The notes below the pieces were generated by a model that was not told the origin of the DNA, made no database searches, and worked only from the letters and a program-made list of their open reading frames with translations. A stretch of 64,000 nucleotides of DNA from Pseudomonas anguilliseptica (lineage in GTDB: Bacteria; Pseudomonadota; Gammaproteobacteria; Pseudomonadales; Pseudomonadaceae), in the NCBI RefSeq assembly GCF_021375795.1, contig NZ_JAEIOI010000001.1, forward strand, positions 1,426,001-1,490,000. Reading direction: 5' to 3'. Of this stretch, positions 18,132 through 27,052 are shown in pieces. Both the position numbers and the translations under genes were made by a program. Every line of letters starts with the position of its first letter. Within the stretch, counting starts at the first letter, position 1.

Positions 18132-18449
18132 TTAGCGCCGGGAAATCAGCATGCCCAGCAACAGGCCGATGGCGGCAGCAATGCCGAGGGTTTGCCACGG
18201 GTGAGTCTGCACATAGCCTTCGGTGGCTTCAATAGCCGCCTTGCCTCGTTCGTGCAGGGCTGCTTCAGCGTTGTGCAGGGTGCCACGGGCGCGGCCGAGA
18301 CTGCTGCGTATCTGCTCGCGCAGCTCCTCGGCCTGATCACCGGCCAGGCTGGCGGAGTGCTGCAGCAGGCGTTCGGTGTCGCTGACCAGCGCCTGGAATT
18401 CTTCGAGCAGTTGGTCCTTGCTGGCGGGAGTCGTGGTTTTACGGGCCAT
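18132..18449 (-). CDS. DUF883 (ElaB/YqjD/YgaM-like) membrane-anchored protein
   Basis: 105 residues from ATG 18449, with GGAG upstream. A long charged helix rich in Glu/Gln/Arg (about 8-75) is followed by a C-terminal glycine-rich membrane anchor ending GLLLGMLISRR. This is the layout of the ElaB/YqjD family, in which E. coli members associate with ribosomes at the inner membrane in stationary phase. First gene of the operon with the YqjE-like and 118-residue proteins, 11 bases apart. Confidence 0.82.
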   Translation of the reverse strand: MARKTTTPASKDQLLEEFQALVSDTERLLQHSASLAGDQAEELREQIRSSLGRARGTLHNAEAALHERGKAAIEATEGYVQTHPWQTLGIAAAIGLLLGMLISRR

Positions 18450-18825
18450 GGTGTTTCTCCTTCGGAAGGCAACAGTGTAGGGGTTCGAGTGCCCCCAGGG
18501 AGCAGTGGTTCCTTTTTTCTGCCGATTGCCATGCTGCCAGCGCGGCAAGGGCTGGTACAGCGCTTGCATTGTGCTGGTGCGCGCCCTTGATGATGCGCTC
18601 CGTTATGGGGCTGCTGGAAGTCTGGCCAGGAAGCTGTGGTGCAGCAATAACTCATTAATAACTATGGATTAAGTACTTCGATAACAGGTTTGAACGGCAC
18701 CGTCTTGGTGCTGTGAGGGGCTGGGGTCGGTTAAGCGGGATACGGTAATTGCTGCCATATGGTGCGTAATTTCCGCAGCGTGATCCGCTTTGGTGCTTTT
18801 TCCCGCGACGGAGTTTTCTTCGCAG
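18450..18825. other. Divergent intergenic region between DUF883 gene and amt
   Basis: About 376 bases with no convincing gene. It carries promoters for both flanking units. I see a perfect dyad GCACC-N5-GGTGC at 18697-18711 and an AT-rich stretch at about 18650-18690. I looked for a sigma-54 GG-N10-GC element for amt and did not find a good one. Confidence 0.6.
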
Positions 18826-20034
18826 ATGGATAACATCAACAGTGCTGTGGAAACCCTGATTCACGGCTCCAATACCCTGTTTATTCTGCTTGGCGCGGTC
18901 ATGGTGCTGGCCATGCACGCCGGTTTTGCCTTCCTCGAAGTGGGCACCGTACGGCAGAAAAACCAGGTCAACGCCTTGTCAAAAATCATCTCCGACTTTG
19001 CCGTGTCGGCCCTGGCCTATTTCTTTGTCGGCTACTGGATCGCCTACGGCGTGACCTTCCTTGAACCAGCCAATGTGCTGACCGAAGGCAATGGTTATGC
19101 CTTGGTGAAGTTCTTCTTCCTGCTGACCTTTGCTGCGGCCATTCCAGCGATCATTTCCGGTGGTATCGCCGAGCGTGCCAAGTTCGGCCCGCAGCTGTGT
19201 GCCACGGTGCTGATCGTGGCCTTCATCTACCCCTTCTTCGAGGGCATGATCTGGAACGGTAACTACGGTGTGCAGGCCTGGCTGGAGGCGCAGTTCGGTG
19301 CCACCTTCCATGACTTTGCTGGTTCCGTGGTGGTGCACGCGATGGGTGGCTGGCTGGCCTTCGGCGCCGTGATTCTGCTGGGGCGTCGGGATGGGCGTTA
19401 CCGTGACGACCGTCTGGTGGCTTTTGCACCGTCGAATATTCCGTTTCTGGCGCTGGGGTCGTGGATCCTGATCATCGGCTGGTTCGGCTTCAACGTGATG
19501 AGTGCCCAGACCCTGGGCAGCGTCAGTGGTCTGGTGGCGGTCAACACCCTGATGGCGATGGTCGGCGGTACAGTAGCGGCCTTGCTTGTCGGTCGTAATG
19601 ACCCAGGCTTTCTGCACAACGGCCCGCTGGCTGGCCTGGTGGCGGTGTGCGCCGGTTCCGATCTGATGCACCCGGTTGGCGCGCTGATTACCGGTGCGAT
19701 TGCCGGTGCGCTGTTCGTCTGGGCGTTCACTGCAACCCAGGTGAAATGGAAGATCGACGACGTGCTGGGTGTATGGCCGTTGCACGGTCTGTGCGGTGTG
19801 TGGGGCGGGATTGCCTGCGGCATCTTCGGCCAGGAAATGCTCGGCGGTCTGGGCGGTGTCAGCCTGGCCAGCCAGTTTATCGGCACTGCGCTCGGCGTGG
19901 TGGTGGCCTTGATTGGCGGCGTGCTGGTGTACGGTGTGCTGAAAGCGACCGTCGGCATCCGCCTGAGCCAGGAGCAGGAGTACTACGGTGCTGACCTCTC
20001 GGTGCACAAGATTGGCGCCATCAGCCAGGATTGA
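18826..20034 (+). CDS. amt: Ammonium transporter (Amt family)
   Basis: About 402 residues, eleven hydrophobic helices. The pore signature is intact: the Asp and first pore His lie in HDFAGSVVVHAMGG, the second pore His in PLHGLCGVWGG, and the FAPSNIPF loop is present. It conducts ammonium or ammonia across the inner membrane. There is no obvious cleavable signal peptide, and no glnK (PII) gene accompanies it, unlike the canonical glnK-amtB operon. I chose ATG 18826 (MDNINSAVETL). Its ribosome-binding site is weak (GGAG about 13 bases away). An in-frame start at 18790 is possible. Confidence 0.85.
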   Translation: MDNINSAVETLIHGSNTLFILLGAVMVLAMHAGFAFLEVGTVRQKNQVNALSKIISDFAVSALAYFFVGYWIAYGVTFLEPANVLTEGNGYALVKFFFLLTFAAAIPAIISGGIAERAKFGPQLCATVLIVAFIYPFFEGMIWNGNYGVQAWLEAQFGATFHDFAGSVVVHAMGGWLAFGAVILLGRRDGRYRDDRLVAFAPSNIPFLALGSWILIIGWFGFNVMSAQTLGSVSGLVAVNTLMAMVGGTVAALLVGRNDPGFLHNGPLAGLVAVCAGSDLMHPVGALITGAIAGALFVWAFTATQVKWKIDDVLGVWPLHGLCGVWGGIACGIFGQEMLGGLGGVSLASQFIGTALGVVVALIGGVLVYGVLKATVGIRLSQEQEYYGADLSVHKIGAISQD

Positions 20035-20050
20035 TCAATAAGCATCAAGC

Positions 20051-20082
20051 AAAAGGCCCGGAGCGTATCCGGGCCTTTTTTA
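20051..20082 (+). terminator. Rho-independent terminator of amt
   Basis: A strong stem (AAAGGCCCGGA/TCCGGGCCTTT) with a five-base loop and a T6 tail, 16 bases after the amt stop. It faces the convergent porin gene. Confidence 0.85.
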
Positions 20083-20106
20083 TTGCTACCGCTTAAACCG
20101 TGAGGC

Positions 20107-21396
20107 TTAGAACAGCGGCAGGGTGTAGCTGACGATCAGGCGGTTTTCGTCGATGTCGTTGGCGAAGTTCGAACGCACTGTTGCATTACGCCAGCGCACG
20201 CCCAGGTTTTTCAGAGCACCTTCCTGGAACACGTACATCAGCTCGGTGTTGCGCTCCCACTCTTTGCCCTCGGAGCGGTTGGCGCCCAGTTCGACGTTGT
20301 CACCGGTCAGGTAACGGGTCATAAACGTCAGGCCCGGAATACCGACGCTGGCGAAGTTGAAGTCATAACGCGCCTGCCAGGACTTTTCATCCTTGTTGGC
20401 AAAATCGCTGATTTGTACGTAGTTGAGCAGGAACGGATCGGTGCCGTTGATATAGGCAAAACCGGTGTCACCGCTCATCTTCTGGTAACCCAAGCCGAAG
20501 CTATGACCTTCAATGCCGTAGGTGACCATCGCGCCAAGCGCTTTGTTATCAATATTGCTGCGGCTTTCATCGGTTGAGCGGGCATAGCGCAGGTCGGTTT
20601 TCAGGGTTTGTTTGTCGCCCAGTGGCAGAACATGCACCAGGTTGAAGGAGTTCTGCTTGTACATGTCCTCCAGCCTGGAGTGGTAGTAACCCGCGGTGAG
20701 ATCCGGGGTGAGTTTGTAGCTGCCGCCGAAGAAGCTGAACGAGTCAGTGGTAGCGCCGCCGGTAACAGCAATGCCGCGAGTACCAATAGCACCGGTTCGA
20801 CTGTTGATACTTGTCGTTAGAGCGATGTCTTCATAGTCATTGGAGTTGCGGTTGTTCACTTCACGGACATGGCCCATGTCCAGGGTCAGGCCGTCTATTT
20901 CCTGGGACAGCAAATGGCCGCCTTGGAATATCTGTGGCAGCAGGCGGGCGTCGCTGGAGGCAATGGCCTGGTTCTTGAACTGCATACCGCCGACACGCAG
21001 GGTGCTTTTGGAAATTTTGGCTTTGGCTGCGACAGCCAGGCCGGAATAGTTGTCCTGCGAGCCACCGGACGAACGATCCGGAACCAGCAGGCCGCTGCCA
21101 GCAGTGCCGTCACCGGAATCCAGCTTGAAGCCGAACATACCGATGGCGTCTAGACCAAAGCCTACGGTGCCTTCGGTGTAGCCCGAATCTGCGCGCAGGA
21201 TAAAGCCCTGCGCCCACTCTTCTTGCTTGTGTTGGGCCGCGCCAGTCTGGCGGAAATCACGGTTGAAGTAGAAGTTACGTGCTTCGACAGTGGCTTTGCT
21301 GTCCTTGATAAATTCGGCTTGTGCCAGCGACGGCAGGGTGAGGCAGGTGCCCAGTGTGGCGAAGGCCACAGCACGGGCGAGGGGAGATTGAGTCAT
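20107..21396 (-). CDS. opdQ: OprD-family outer-membrane porin
   Basis: 429 residues. A signal peptide (ending LPSLAQA) is followed by the OprD-family start EFIKDSKATVEARNFYFNRDF, with alternating beta-strand sequence throughout and a C-terminal aromatic (YTLPLF, terminal Phe) recognised by the BAM machinery. OprD-type 18-strand porins take up small solutes such as amino acids and organic acids. GAGGAG lies ahead of the ATG. I name it OpdQ from gene-order memory (next to the DUF5610 gene). The family is certain but the exact paralogue is not. Confidence 0.82.
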   Translation of the reverse strand: MTQSPLARAVAFATLGTCLTLPSLAQAEFIKDSKATVEARNFYFNRDFRQTGAAQHKQEEWAQGFILRADSGYTEGTVGFGLDAIGMFGFKLDSGDGTAGSGLLVPDRSSGGSQDNYSGLAVAAKAKISKSTLRVGGMQFKNQAIASSDARLLPQIFQGGHLLSQEIDGLTLDMGHVREVNNRNSNDYEDIALTTSINSRTGAIGTRGIAVTGGATTDSFSFFGGSYKLTPDLTAGYYHSRLEDMYKQNSFNLVHVLPLGDKQTLKTDLRYARSTDESRSNIDNKALGAMVTYGIEGHSFGLGYQKMSGDTGFAYINGTDPFLLNYVQISDFANKDEKSWQARYDFNFASVGIPGLTFMTRYLTGDNVELGANRSEGKEWERNTELMYVFQEGALKNLGVRWRNATVRSNFANDIDENRLIVSYTLPLF

Positions 21397-21657
21397 TATT
21401 GTTAGCTCCTCGTGTGTGCGGGTCGGCTTGTGGCCGATCTGTTACAGCGAGGCGCAATAAAACATGGGGTGACAGCCTGTGGCCCTTAGACTTTGGTCTG
21501 CCCACCCGCTAATAGCTCAGCACGAGCAGCGCAGGCGCATCTAAGCAAACGCTCTAGCAGGCGAGCTGTGCCGTTGATCGGTTAGCTTGGTGCGGGCGCT
21601 AAAGTTTCCCCTTGGATGGCCGTCAACCAGTCAGATACACCGCCCAGGTACTTTGCC

Positions 21658-22815
21658 ATGAACCCGCTGGCCTCACTTCTATCCTCCCCATCCCGTTCAG
21701 CTGCGGCTACTGCCCAGCCGACCGTCCGCAATCCGGCTGCCGATGCACAGGCCACCTTGGCCAATCGTCTGGCTGAGCGCCTTGGCCTTGAGCCCGGCGC
21801 CCTGGCGGGTAAAGCCAATGACTACACCCCGGAGAAGGTCGCCGGACGGATTCTGGGCTTTATCGAGCAGCGCCTGCAGAGTGAGCAAGCGGCGGGCGCG
21901 GACCCGAGCAAGCTGCAAGGCTTGCTGGAGCAGGCGCGCAGTGGTGTGGAAAAGGGCTTTGCCGAAGCCCGCAAGATTCTAGACGGCATGGGTGTGCTGC
22001 AAGGCAAAGTGGCGAGCGATATCGATGACACTTACCAGAAAATCCAGGACGGCTTCAGTGCTCTGGATAAACGCTTCAACCCGAGCAGCCCAGCTGGTAC
22101 CGGTAATGTCGCCGTAGCGGCCTACAGCGAGCGCTTCGCCGCCAAGGCGGAAACCTTCGAGATGCAAGTGACCACCCGTGATGGTGATCGCCTGCGCATC
22201 TTCATTGCCCAGGCTTCGGCCAACTGGTCGCAGAGTGCAGTGGCCGCCAGCAGTGACGGCAAGACCAGCTCGCTGGTAGCCAGCAGTCAGTCCGGCAGTC
22301 TGCAGATCGGTGCCTGGCAGGTCAGTGTTGAAGGTGAACTGGATGATGAGGAGCGTGGTGCGCTAGAGAAACTCTTCAGTCAGGTGCAGGACCTCTCCAA
22401 CAAGTTCTATGCCGGCGATCTGTCCGGTGCCTTCGACCGCGCCATGGCCCTGGAAATGGATGGCGAACAACTGGCGTCGATGTCTCTACGCCTGACCCAG
22501 ACCACCGTACGCCAGGCCACCGATGCCTACAGCGCTGTTGCCCAAGATGGCGGTCAGGCGGCCAGTGCGGTGAACAGCTCGCTGATCGACTATGCCCAAG
22601 GCCTGCTTGATGCTTTGCGTAGCGCCAATCAGGTGGCCGAAGAGGGCAGCGCCAAGGGCAACCTGCTGGATCTGCTCAAGGGCGGCTTCTCGCTGGATGA
22701 GCGTTTCGACAGTGCGCGCCTGGATAAGGCCGAGCAGCTCAATAACCGTTTGCTCGATGGCCTGCAAAGCCTGCTCAACCCCGCGCTAGACAGCAGTAAG
22801 TCAGCAGACGTGTAA
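21658..22815 (+). CDS. DUF5610-like protein
   Basis: 385 residues from ATG 21658 (MNPLASLLSS). An N-terminal low-complexity Ser/Ala segment (1-40) has no hydrophobic core and is not a signal peptide. A domain at about 45-130 (ANRLAERLGL, ILGFIEQRL, KGFAEARKIL) matches what I recall of DUF5610. The rest is a long, mostly helical Ala/Gln/Ser-rich region. The function is unknown. The composition and absence of membrane segments suggest a cytosolic or exported helical protein. An upstream in-frame ATG at 21616 also lacks a ribosome-binding site. Confidence 0.65.
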   Translation: MNPLASLLSSPSRSAAATAQPTVRNPAADAQATLANRLAERLGLEPGALAGKANDYTPEKVAGRILGFIEQRLQSEQAAGADPSKLQGLLEQARSGVEKGFAEARKILDGMGVLQGKVASDIDDTYQKIQDGFSALDKRFNPSSPAGTGNVAVAAYSERFAAKAETFEMQVTTRDGDRLRIFIAQASANWSQSAVAASSDGKTSSLVASSQSGSLQIGAWQVSVEGELDDEERGALEKLFSQVQDLSNKFYAGDLSGAFDRAMALEMDGEQLASMSLRLTQTTVRQATDAYSAVAQDGGQAASAVNSSLIDYAQGLLDALRSANQVAEEGSAKGNLLDLLKGGFSLDERFDSARLDKAEQLNNRLLDGLQSLLNPALDSSKSADV

Positions 22816-22865
22816 GCCAGGGGCAATGCTAAACTGCACCTTCAGTCGTCAGTGGAGGTGCGCAG

Positions 22866-23114
22866 ATGCTCCCGGAATGTCAGTTATTCGGTACGCTCGG
22901 CTGCCACCTGTGTGAGGTGGCAGAAGCGTTGCTGATGCCCTTTGTCGAGCACGGCCTGCTGGTTGAGCTGATCGATATCGCCGAACAGGAACACTGGGTT
23001 GAAGACTACGGCCTGCGCATCCCGGTGTTGCGCCGTGTCGACACCGGCGCTGAGTTGAACTGGCCGTTCGAGGCTGAACATATCGTCGAATTCTTGCGTG
23101 ATACCCATGCCTGA
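22866..23114 (+). CDS. Glutaredoxin-like thiol protein
   Basis: 82 residues with a thioredoxin-fold start and a CHLC redox motif (CxxC at about 12-15, FGTLGCHLCEVAE). The cis-Pro region is RIPVL. This matches the small glutaredoxin-like DUF836 family. GGAGGT lies ahead of the ATG. It sits 50 bases after the DUF5610 gene and just upstream of cheV, probably in the same transcript. Its partner substrates are unknown. Confidence 0.75.
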   Translation: MLPECQLFGTLGCHLCEVAEALLMPFVEHGLLVELIDIAEQEHWVEDYGLRIPVLRRVDTGAELNWPFEAEHIVEFLRDTHA

Positions 23115-23153
23115 CGCGTGGGCGGGGATGCTACTTTTACAGGGAACATACGC

Positions 23154-24038
23154 ATGAGCATGGTGCTGGGTGACGCCTTGTCACTGCTGCTGTTTCGTCT
23201 GCACAGCGGCCGCCTGTTGGGCATCAACCTGCTGAAAGTGCAGGAAATCATTCCTTGTCCGACGCTAACCAAACTGCCTAGCCGGCATCCCCATGTACGC
23301 GGTGTGGCTACCTTGCGCGGCTCTGCATTGACGGTCATTGACCTAGGCAAGGCGATTGGCGAGCAGGGCGTACCCGGCAACCACGACGGTTGCCTGATTG
23401 TTACCGAACTCAGCCGCTCGCGTCAGGGCCTGCATGTGCAGAGCGTCGAGCGTATTGTGCAGTGCTACACCCGTGACGTTCGCCCGCCACCGGCCGGTTC
23501 TGGTCGCACGGCCTTTATCACTGGGGTGACACAGATCGACGGCAAGATCGTGCAGATTCTCGATATCGAGAAAGTGCTGCACGAGTTGGCTCCAGCACTG
23601 GTTGAAGACATCGACGAACAATTGCTCTCCGATCGCGAGCGCGCATTGCTCAGCGGGCGTCGGGTACTGGTGGTGGATGATTCCCAGGTTGCGTTGCAAC
23701 AGACCATGATTACCCTGCGCAAACTTGAGCTGGACTGCCAGATGGTGCGCAGTGCGGCGGCTGCGCTGGAGTTGTTGCAGGCACAATATGCGGCGGGCCA
23801 ACCAATCGAGGTTCTGGTGTCGGATATCGAGATGCCAGAAATGGATGGCTACGACCTGGTTCGCACGTTGCGCAAAAAGCCCGATATCGGTGATATCTAT
23901 GTGCTTTTGCACACCTCGCTCGACAGCACCATGAACACCGAAAAAGCCAATGCGGTGGGCGCGAACGACGTGCTGACCAAGTTCTCCACTGTCGACCTCA
24001 GCAAAGCCTTGGTGTGTGCATTCGAAAGCTTGCAGTAG
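23154..24038 (+). CDS. cheV: CheV chemotaxis coupling protein
   Basis: 294 residues: CheW-like domain (about 10-160, KVQEIIPCP and [16 protein letters not shown]) followed by a receiver domain (about 170-290) with acceptor Asp in [18 protein letters not shown] at the start and Lys in LTKFST. CheV proteins couple chemoreceptors to the CheA kinase and can be phosphorylated. ATG 23154 is chosen because AGGGAA lies eight bases upstream; a start at 23118 has none. A second CheV gene is at 35059. Confidence 0.88.
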   Translation: MSMVLGDALSLLLFRLHSGRLLGINLLKVQEIIPCPTLTKLPSRHPHVRGVATLRGSALTVIDLGKAIGEQGVPGNHDGCLIVTELSRSRQGLHVQSVERIVQCYTRDVRPPPAGSGRTAFITGVTQIDGKIVQILDIEKVLHELAPALVEDIDEQLLSDRERALLSGRRVLVVDDSQVALQQTMITLRKLELDCQMVRSAAAALELLQAQYAAGQPIEVLVSDIEMPEMDGYDLVRTLRKKPDIGDIYVLLHTSLDSTMNTEKANAVGANDVLTKFSTVDLSKALVCAFESLQ

Positions 24039-24050
24039 GCTTTTCTTTTG

Positions 24051-24090
24051 CCCACAAAAAAGCCCGCTATCAAGCGGGCTTTTTTGTGGG
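24051..24090. terminator. Bidirectional terminator between cheV and tRNA-Pro
   Basis: A perfect 18-bp-armed palindrome (CCCACAAAAAAGCCCGCT and its complement around ATCA). The GC core is flanked by A6 on the left and T6 on the right, so it can end transcription from cheV and from the tRNA gene. Confidence 0.88.
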
Positions 24091-24093
24091 ATC

Positions 24094-24170
24094 TGGTCGG
24101 AGAGACAGGATTCGAACCTGCGACCTTCTCGTCCCGAACGAGACGCGCTACCAAGCTGCGCTACACTCCG
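24094..24170 (-). tRNA. tRNA-Pro (anticodon CGG)
   Basis: 77 bases read on the minus strand, from CGGAGTG to an encoded CCA. D arm GCGC...GCGC, anticodon stem TCTCG/CGAGA with loop TTCGGGA (anticodon CGG, decodes CCG), and T arm GCAGG-TTCGAAT-CCTGT. The acceptor stem has one T-T mismatch (bases 6 and 67). Otherwise the cloverleaf is complete. Confidence 0.95.
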
Positions 24171-24181
24171 AATGGGTCGAG

Positions 24182-24209
24182 ATTGTACTGAAAAAGTTTT
24201 ACTGCACAA
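24182..24209 (-). promoter_or_regulatory. Sigma-70 promoter of tRNA-Pro
   Basis: On the minus strand TTGTGC, 16 bases, then TACAAT, ending 12 bases before the tRNA 5' end. Spacing and position fit a stable-RNA promoter. Confidence 0.55.
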
Positions 24210-24311
24210 GGGGTTAGCTTTTAATTTTTTCTATCGCCCAAGCGCTGCAGATGCGTTGGCTGAACCCCGGCGGCGGAGCAAAAGCTGCCATGTACCGCCA
24301 GGGATATCGAC

Positions 24312-24533
24312 TTACAACTCCTTGAGGGTACGCACCTGATCCTTGTTGACCTTGGCGCGTTTGCCATCGAGTTGTTCGAATTCGTAGAAGCCCGAATCCT
24401 CATCGAAATGTGGCTCGTCGATGGTCTGGATTTCGCGGCCATCATTGAGGGTGATCACCGTTGGCGATGCGCAGCCTGTCAGCGCGACCAGGCCCAAGGT
24501 AAGCAGCAATGCCGGAATAATCCGCTGAGTCAT
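24312..24533 (-). CDS. Small lipoprotein of the YgdI/YgdR (DUF903) family
   Basis: 73 residues. The signal sequence ends in a lipobox LTGC (Cys at about 21), followed by [16 protein letters not shown], which is characteristic of YgdI/YgdR small SH3-like lipoproteins. It is probably anchored in the outer membrane. The function is unknown. GGAG precedes the ATG. Confidence 0.85.
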   Translation of the reverse strand: MTQRIIPALLLTLGLVALTGCASPTVITLNDGREIQTIDEPHFDEDSGFYEFEQLDGKRAKVNKDQVRTLKEL

Positions 24534-24559
24534 GGGGTTCTCCTTGATTGATAGGGTAT

Positions 24560-25189
24560 TTACCCAGCGTGTGACGAATTTTTGTCAGCCAAGTTCCCTG
24601 AAGGCAGCTGCTGCGCCGCTGCGAGCAGCTCTGGGGTGTTCAGATTGGCCAGGCGCGGATCACCGGGTGGGCAGTTGATGGTCAGCGGTGCCAGGCCGCG
24701 CAACCAGCGTTGGGGGCTGCGTTCTCCGGCCTGCCAGGCGCGCTCCAGATCAGCCTGCAGGGTACAGGGGATGATGCTGAACAGCGGCTCGAGAAATTCG
24801 CCCTGACGGAGCACCACCGCGCGTTCGCCGGCCTGGCTCAGCAGGGCCTGTAGCAGCGCGTTGTCTAGCTGCGGCGCATCGCACGGCAGGATCAACAGGT
24901 TGGCATGCCGGGCCACACGCAGACCAGCGCGAATGCCTGCCAGTGGGCCTTGATAGTCCGCTGCCTCATCACTGACCAGACGATCAGCAAAGGGTGCATA
25001 GCGCTCGGCGTTACGGTTGCAGGAGATGATCAGATCGTCGGTCAAGGGGCGTACCCGCTCATGCAGCCAGGCAATCAGCGGGCGGCCCTGCCAGTCAAGC
25101 AGGCCCTTGTCGGCACCGCCCATGCGTTGGCCACGACCACCGGCCAGCAGCAACACGGAGCAGTCGGGCAGGGCATCGGGAACGGGCAT
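24560..25189 (-). CDS. mobA: Molybdenum cofactor guanylyltransferase
   Basis: 209 residues with the nucleotidyltransferase signature [19 protein letters not shown] at about 14-32 and a DAPQL metal-binding motif ([10 protein letters not shown]). MobA attaches GMP to molybdopterin to give the bis-MGD cofactor of enzymes such as nitrate reductase and formate dehydrogenase. It is divergent from moaB across 68 bases, with moeA following moaB, so it belongs to a molybdenum cofactor cluster. Confidence 0.92.
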   Translation of the reverse strand: MPVPDALPDCSVLLLAGGRGQRMGGADKGLLDWQGRPLIAWLHERVRPLTDDLIISCNRNAERYAPFADRLVSDEAADYQGPLAGIRAGLRVARHANLLILPCDAPQLDNALLQALLSQAGERAVVLRQGEFLEPLFSIIPCTLQADLERAWQAGERSPQRWLRGLAPLTINCPPGDPRLANLNTPELLAAAQQLPSGNLADKNSSHAG

Positions 25190-25257
25190 GGCGAAGCCTC
25201 CAGCGGCGGGCCTGTGATATAACGGCGGGCATTATCGCCCATAACTGGAAGCCTGCC

Positions 25258-25797
25258 ATGAACCACAAGGCCGAGGCACATTTCGTGCCCTTGAATATCG
25301 CGGTGTTGACCGTCAGCGACACCCGCAGCCTGGAAACTGACACCTCCGGCCAACTGTTTGTCGACCGCCTGCAGGCCGCCGGCCATCAGCTCGCCGCCCG
25401 GGTTTTGCTCAAAGACGATCTGTACAAGATTCGCGCCCAGGTCGCCACCTGGATTGCCGAGGATCAGGTGCAGGTGGTGCTGATTACCGGCGGTACCGGC
25501 TTCACCGGCCGCGACAGCACTCCGGAAGCGGTGAGCTGTTTGCTGGATAAACAGGTCGATGGTTTTGGTGAGCTGTTCCGGCAGATTTCTGTGCCTGATA
25601 TCGGCACCTCCACCATTCAGTCCCGCGCTCTGGCAGGCCTGGCCAATGGCACCCTGGTCTGCTGCCTGCCGGGCTCGACCAACGCCTGCCGCACCGCCTG
25701 GGATGGCATTCTCGGTGAGCAGCTGGACAACCGCCACCGCCCGTGCAATTTCGTTCCGCACCTCAAGTCGGTGGCCGCCTGCGAGAGCCGTGGATGA
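25258..25797 (+). CDS. moaB: Molybdopterin adenylyltransferase-like MoaB
   Basis: 179 residues of the MoaB/MogA fold. The MPT-binding motif LITGGTGFTGRDSTPE is at about 77-92, with VSDTRSLETDTSGQ near the N terminus. MoaB/MogA adenylylate molybdopterin before metal insertion. The stop overlaps the moeA start by four bases (ATGA). Pseudomonads often carry more than one moaB; this copy pairs with mobA and moeA. Confidence 0.9.
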   Translation: MNHKAEAHFVPLNIAVLTVSDTRSLETDTSGQLFVDRLQAAGHQLAARVLLKDDLYKIRAQVATWIAEDQVQVVLITGGTGFTGRDSTPEAVSCLLDKQVDGFGELFRQISVPDIGTSTIQSRALAGLANGTLVCCLPGSTNACRTAWDGILGEQLDNRHRPCNFVPHLKSVAACESRG

Positions 25798-27008
25798 GCT
25801 GCTGTGACAAGCCGGGATTGATGCCCGTTGAGGCAGCGCTGGCGCGGTTGCTGGCGCAGGCCGAGGCCAGCGCGATTGTTGAATGCGAGCGGGTCAAGCT
25901 GAGCGATGCCGCAGGCCGGGTATTGGCCGAGCCATTGCTGGCCGAGTTAGATCTGCCGCCCTGGGACAACAGCGCCATGGACGGGTACGCCCTGCGCTTG
26001 GCCGATTGGAATGGCGAGCCGCTGGTCGTCAGCCAACGCATTCAGGCCGGCAGTGCGCCGCAGCCGTTGCAGCCCGGCACCTGTGCGCGGATTTTCACCG
26101 GCGCGCCGCTGCCAGCCGGCGCTGATACTGTGGAAATGCAGGAAAACGCCGTGCTCGGCGAGGATGGTCGCGTTGCCTTTAGCGAGCCGCTCAAGCGCGG
26201 GCAGAACGTGCGCGCCCGGGGGCAGGAAACCCGTGTTGGCGATAGCGTTCTACCCGCCGGCACGCGTCTAGGTCCGATTGAGCTGGGTTTGGCGGCGTCC
26301 TTGGGTTGCGCTGAATTGAATGTGCGCCGCCGACCTCGGGTGGCGGTGCTGTCCACGGGGGATGAGCTGGTCGAACCGGGCCAGCCGCTCGGGCCCGGGC
26401 AGATCTACAACAGCAATCGCCGCGTGCTGATCGCTTGGCTACAGCGTCTTGGCTGCGAGGTGGTGGATGGCGGCATTCTGCTCGATGACCTGGAGCAGAC
26501 CCGCGCAGCGCTAGCTGCGTTGAGTGATGTTGACCTGATTCTTTCCACCGGCGGTGTGTCGGTGGGCGAGGCGGATTTCCTTGGCATGGCCCTGCGCGAA
26601 GAGGGCGATCTGGCGCTGTGGAAGTTGGCAATTAAACCGGGAAAACCGCTGACCTGCGGGCAGTTTCGCGGCGTACCGGTGATCGGCCTGCCGGGTAATC
26701 CGGCTTCGACCCTGGTGACTTTCGGCCTGCTCGCGCGGCCTTATCTGCTGCGCCGTTTAGGTGTGCAGCGGGTCGAGCCCTTGGGCTTTTCGATGCCGGC
26801 GGGCTTCACCTGGAGCAAACCGGGCAATCGCCGCGAATACCTGCGTGCGCGTATCGAAAATGGCCGGGTGGTGCCTTACCCGAACCAGAGCTCCGGGGTG
26901 CTGCGCAGCGCGGCTTGGGCTGAGGGTTTTGCTGAAGTGTTGGAAAACACCACGCTGGCCGAGGGCGATAGCCTGCGGTTTATTCCCCTAAGCGAAGTTC
27001 TCGGGTAG
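25794..27008 (+). CDS. moeA: Molybdopterin molybdenumtransferase
   Basis: 404 residues from ATG 25794, which overlaps the moaB stop. Motifs: PPWDNSAMDGYALR, IFTGAPLP, the MoeA/MogA-type ILSTGGVSVGEADF and GLPGNPAST. MoeA inserts molybdate into adenylated molybdopterin. An in-frame ATG at 25743 lies inside moaB and is rejected. A dyad (27020-27045) follows before the convergent AraC gene. Confidence 0.92.
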   Translation: MSCCDKPGLMPVEAALARLLAQAEASAIVECERVKLSDAAGRVLAEPLLAELDLPPWDNSAMDGYALRLADWNGEPLVVSQRIQAGSAPQPLQPGTCARIFTGAPLPAGADTVEMQENAVLGEDGRVAFSEPLKRGQNVRARGQETRVGDSVLPAGTRLGPIELGLAASLGCAELNVRRRPRVAVLSTGDELVEPGQPLGPGQIYNSNRRVLIAWLQRLGCEVVDGGILLDDLEQTRAALAALSDVDLILSTGGVSVGEADFLGMALREEGDLALWKLAIKPGKPLTCGQFRGVPVIGLPGNPASTLVTFGLLARPYLLRRLGVQRVEPLGFSMPAGFTWSKPGNRREYLRARIENGRVVPYPNQSSGVLRSAAWAEGFAEVLENTTLAEGDSLRFIPLSEVLG

Positions 27009-27019
27009 GTCAGCCTAGC

Positions 27020-27045
27020 GGTGGATGGCGCTTCACCCATCCACC
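27020..27045. repeat. Inverted repeat between moeA and the AraC gene
   Basis: GGTGGATGG-N8-CCATCCACC, a 9-bp perfect stem without a T run, in the 44-base convergent gap. It shares the GATGGCGCT and CCATCCACC core with the region at about 34956-34977, suggesting a dispersed intergenic element that may also act as a terminator. Confidence 0.55.
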
Positions 27046-27052
27046 AAGGTTG

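Noticed and set aside
18450-18825. Sigma-54 promoter for the amt gene.
   Set aside because: No GG-N10-GC element with acceptable flanks was found. The closest match, near 18697, has the wrong -12 dinucleotide.
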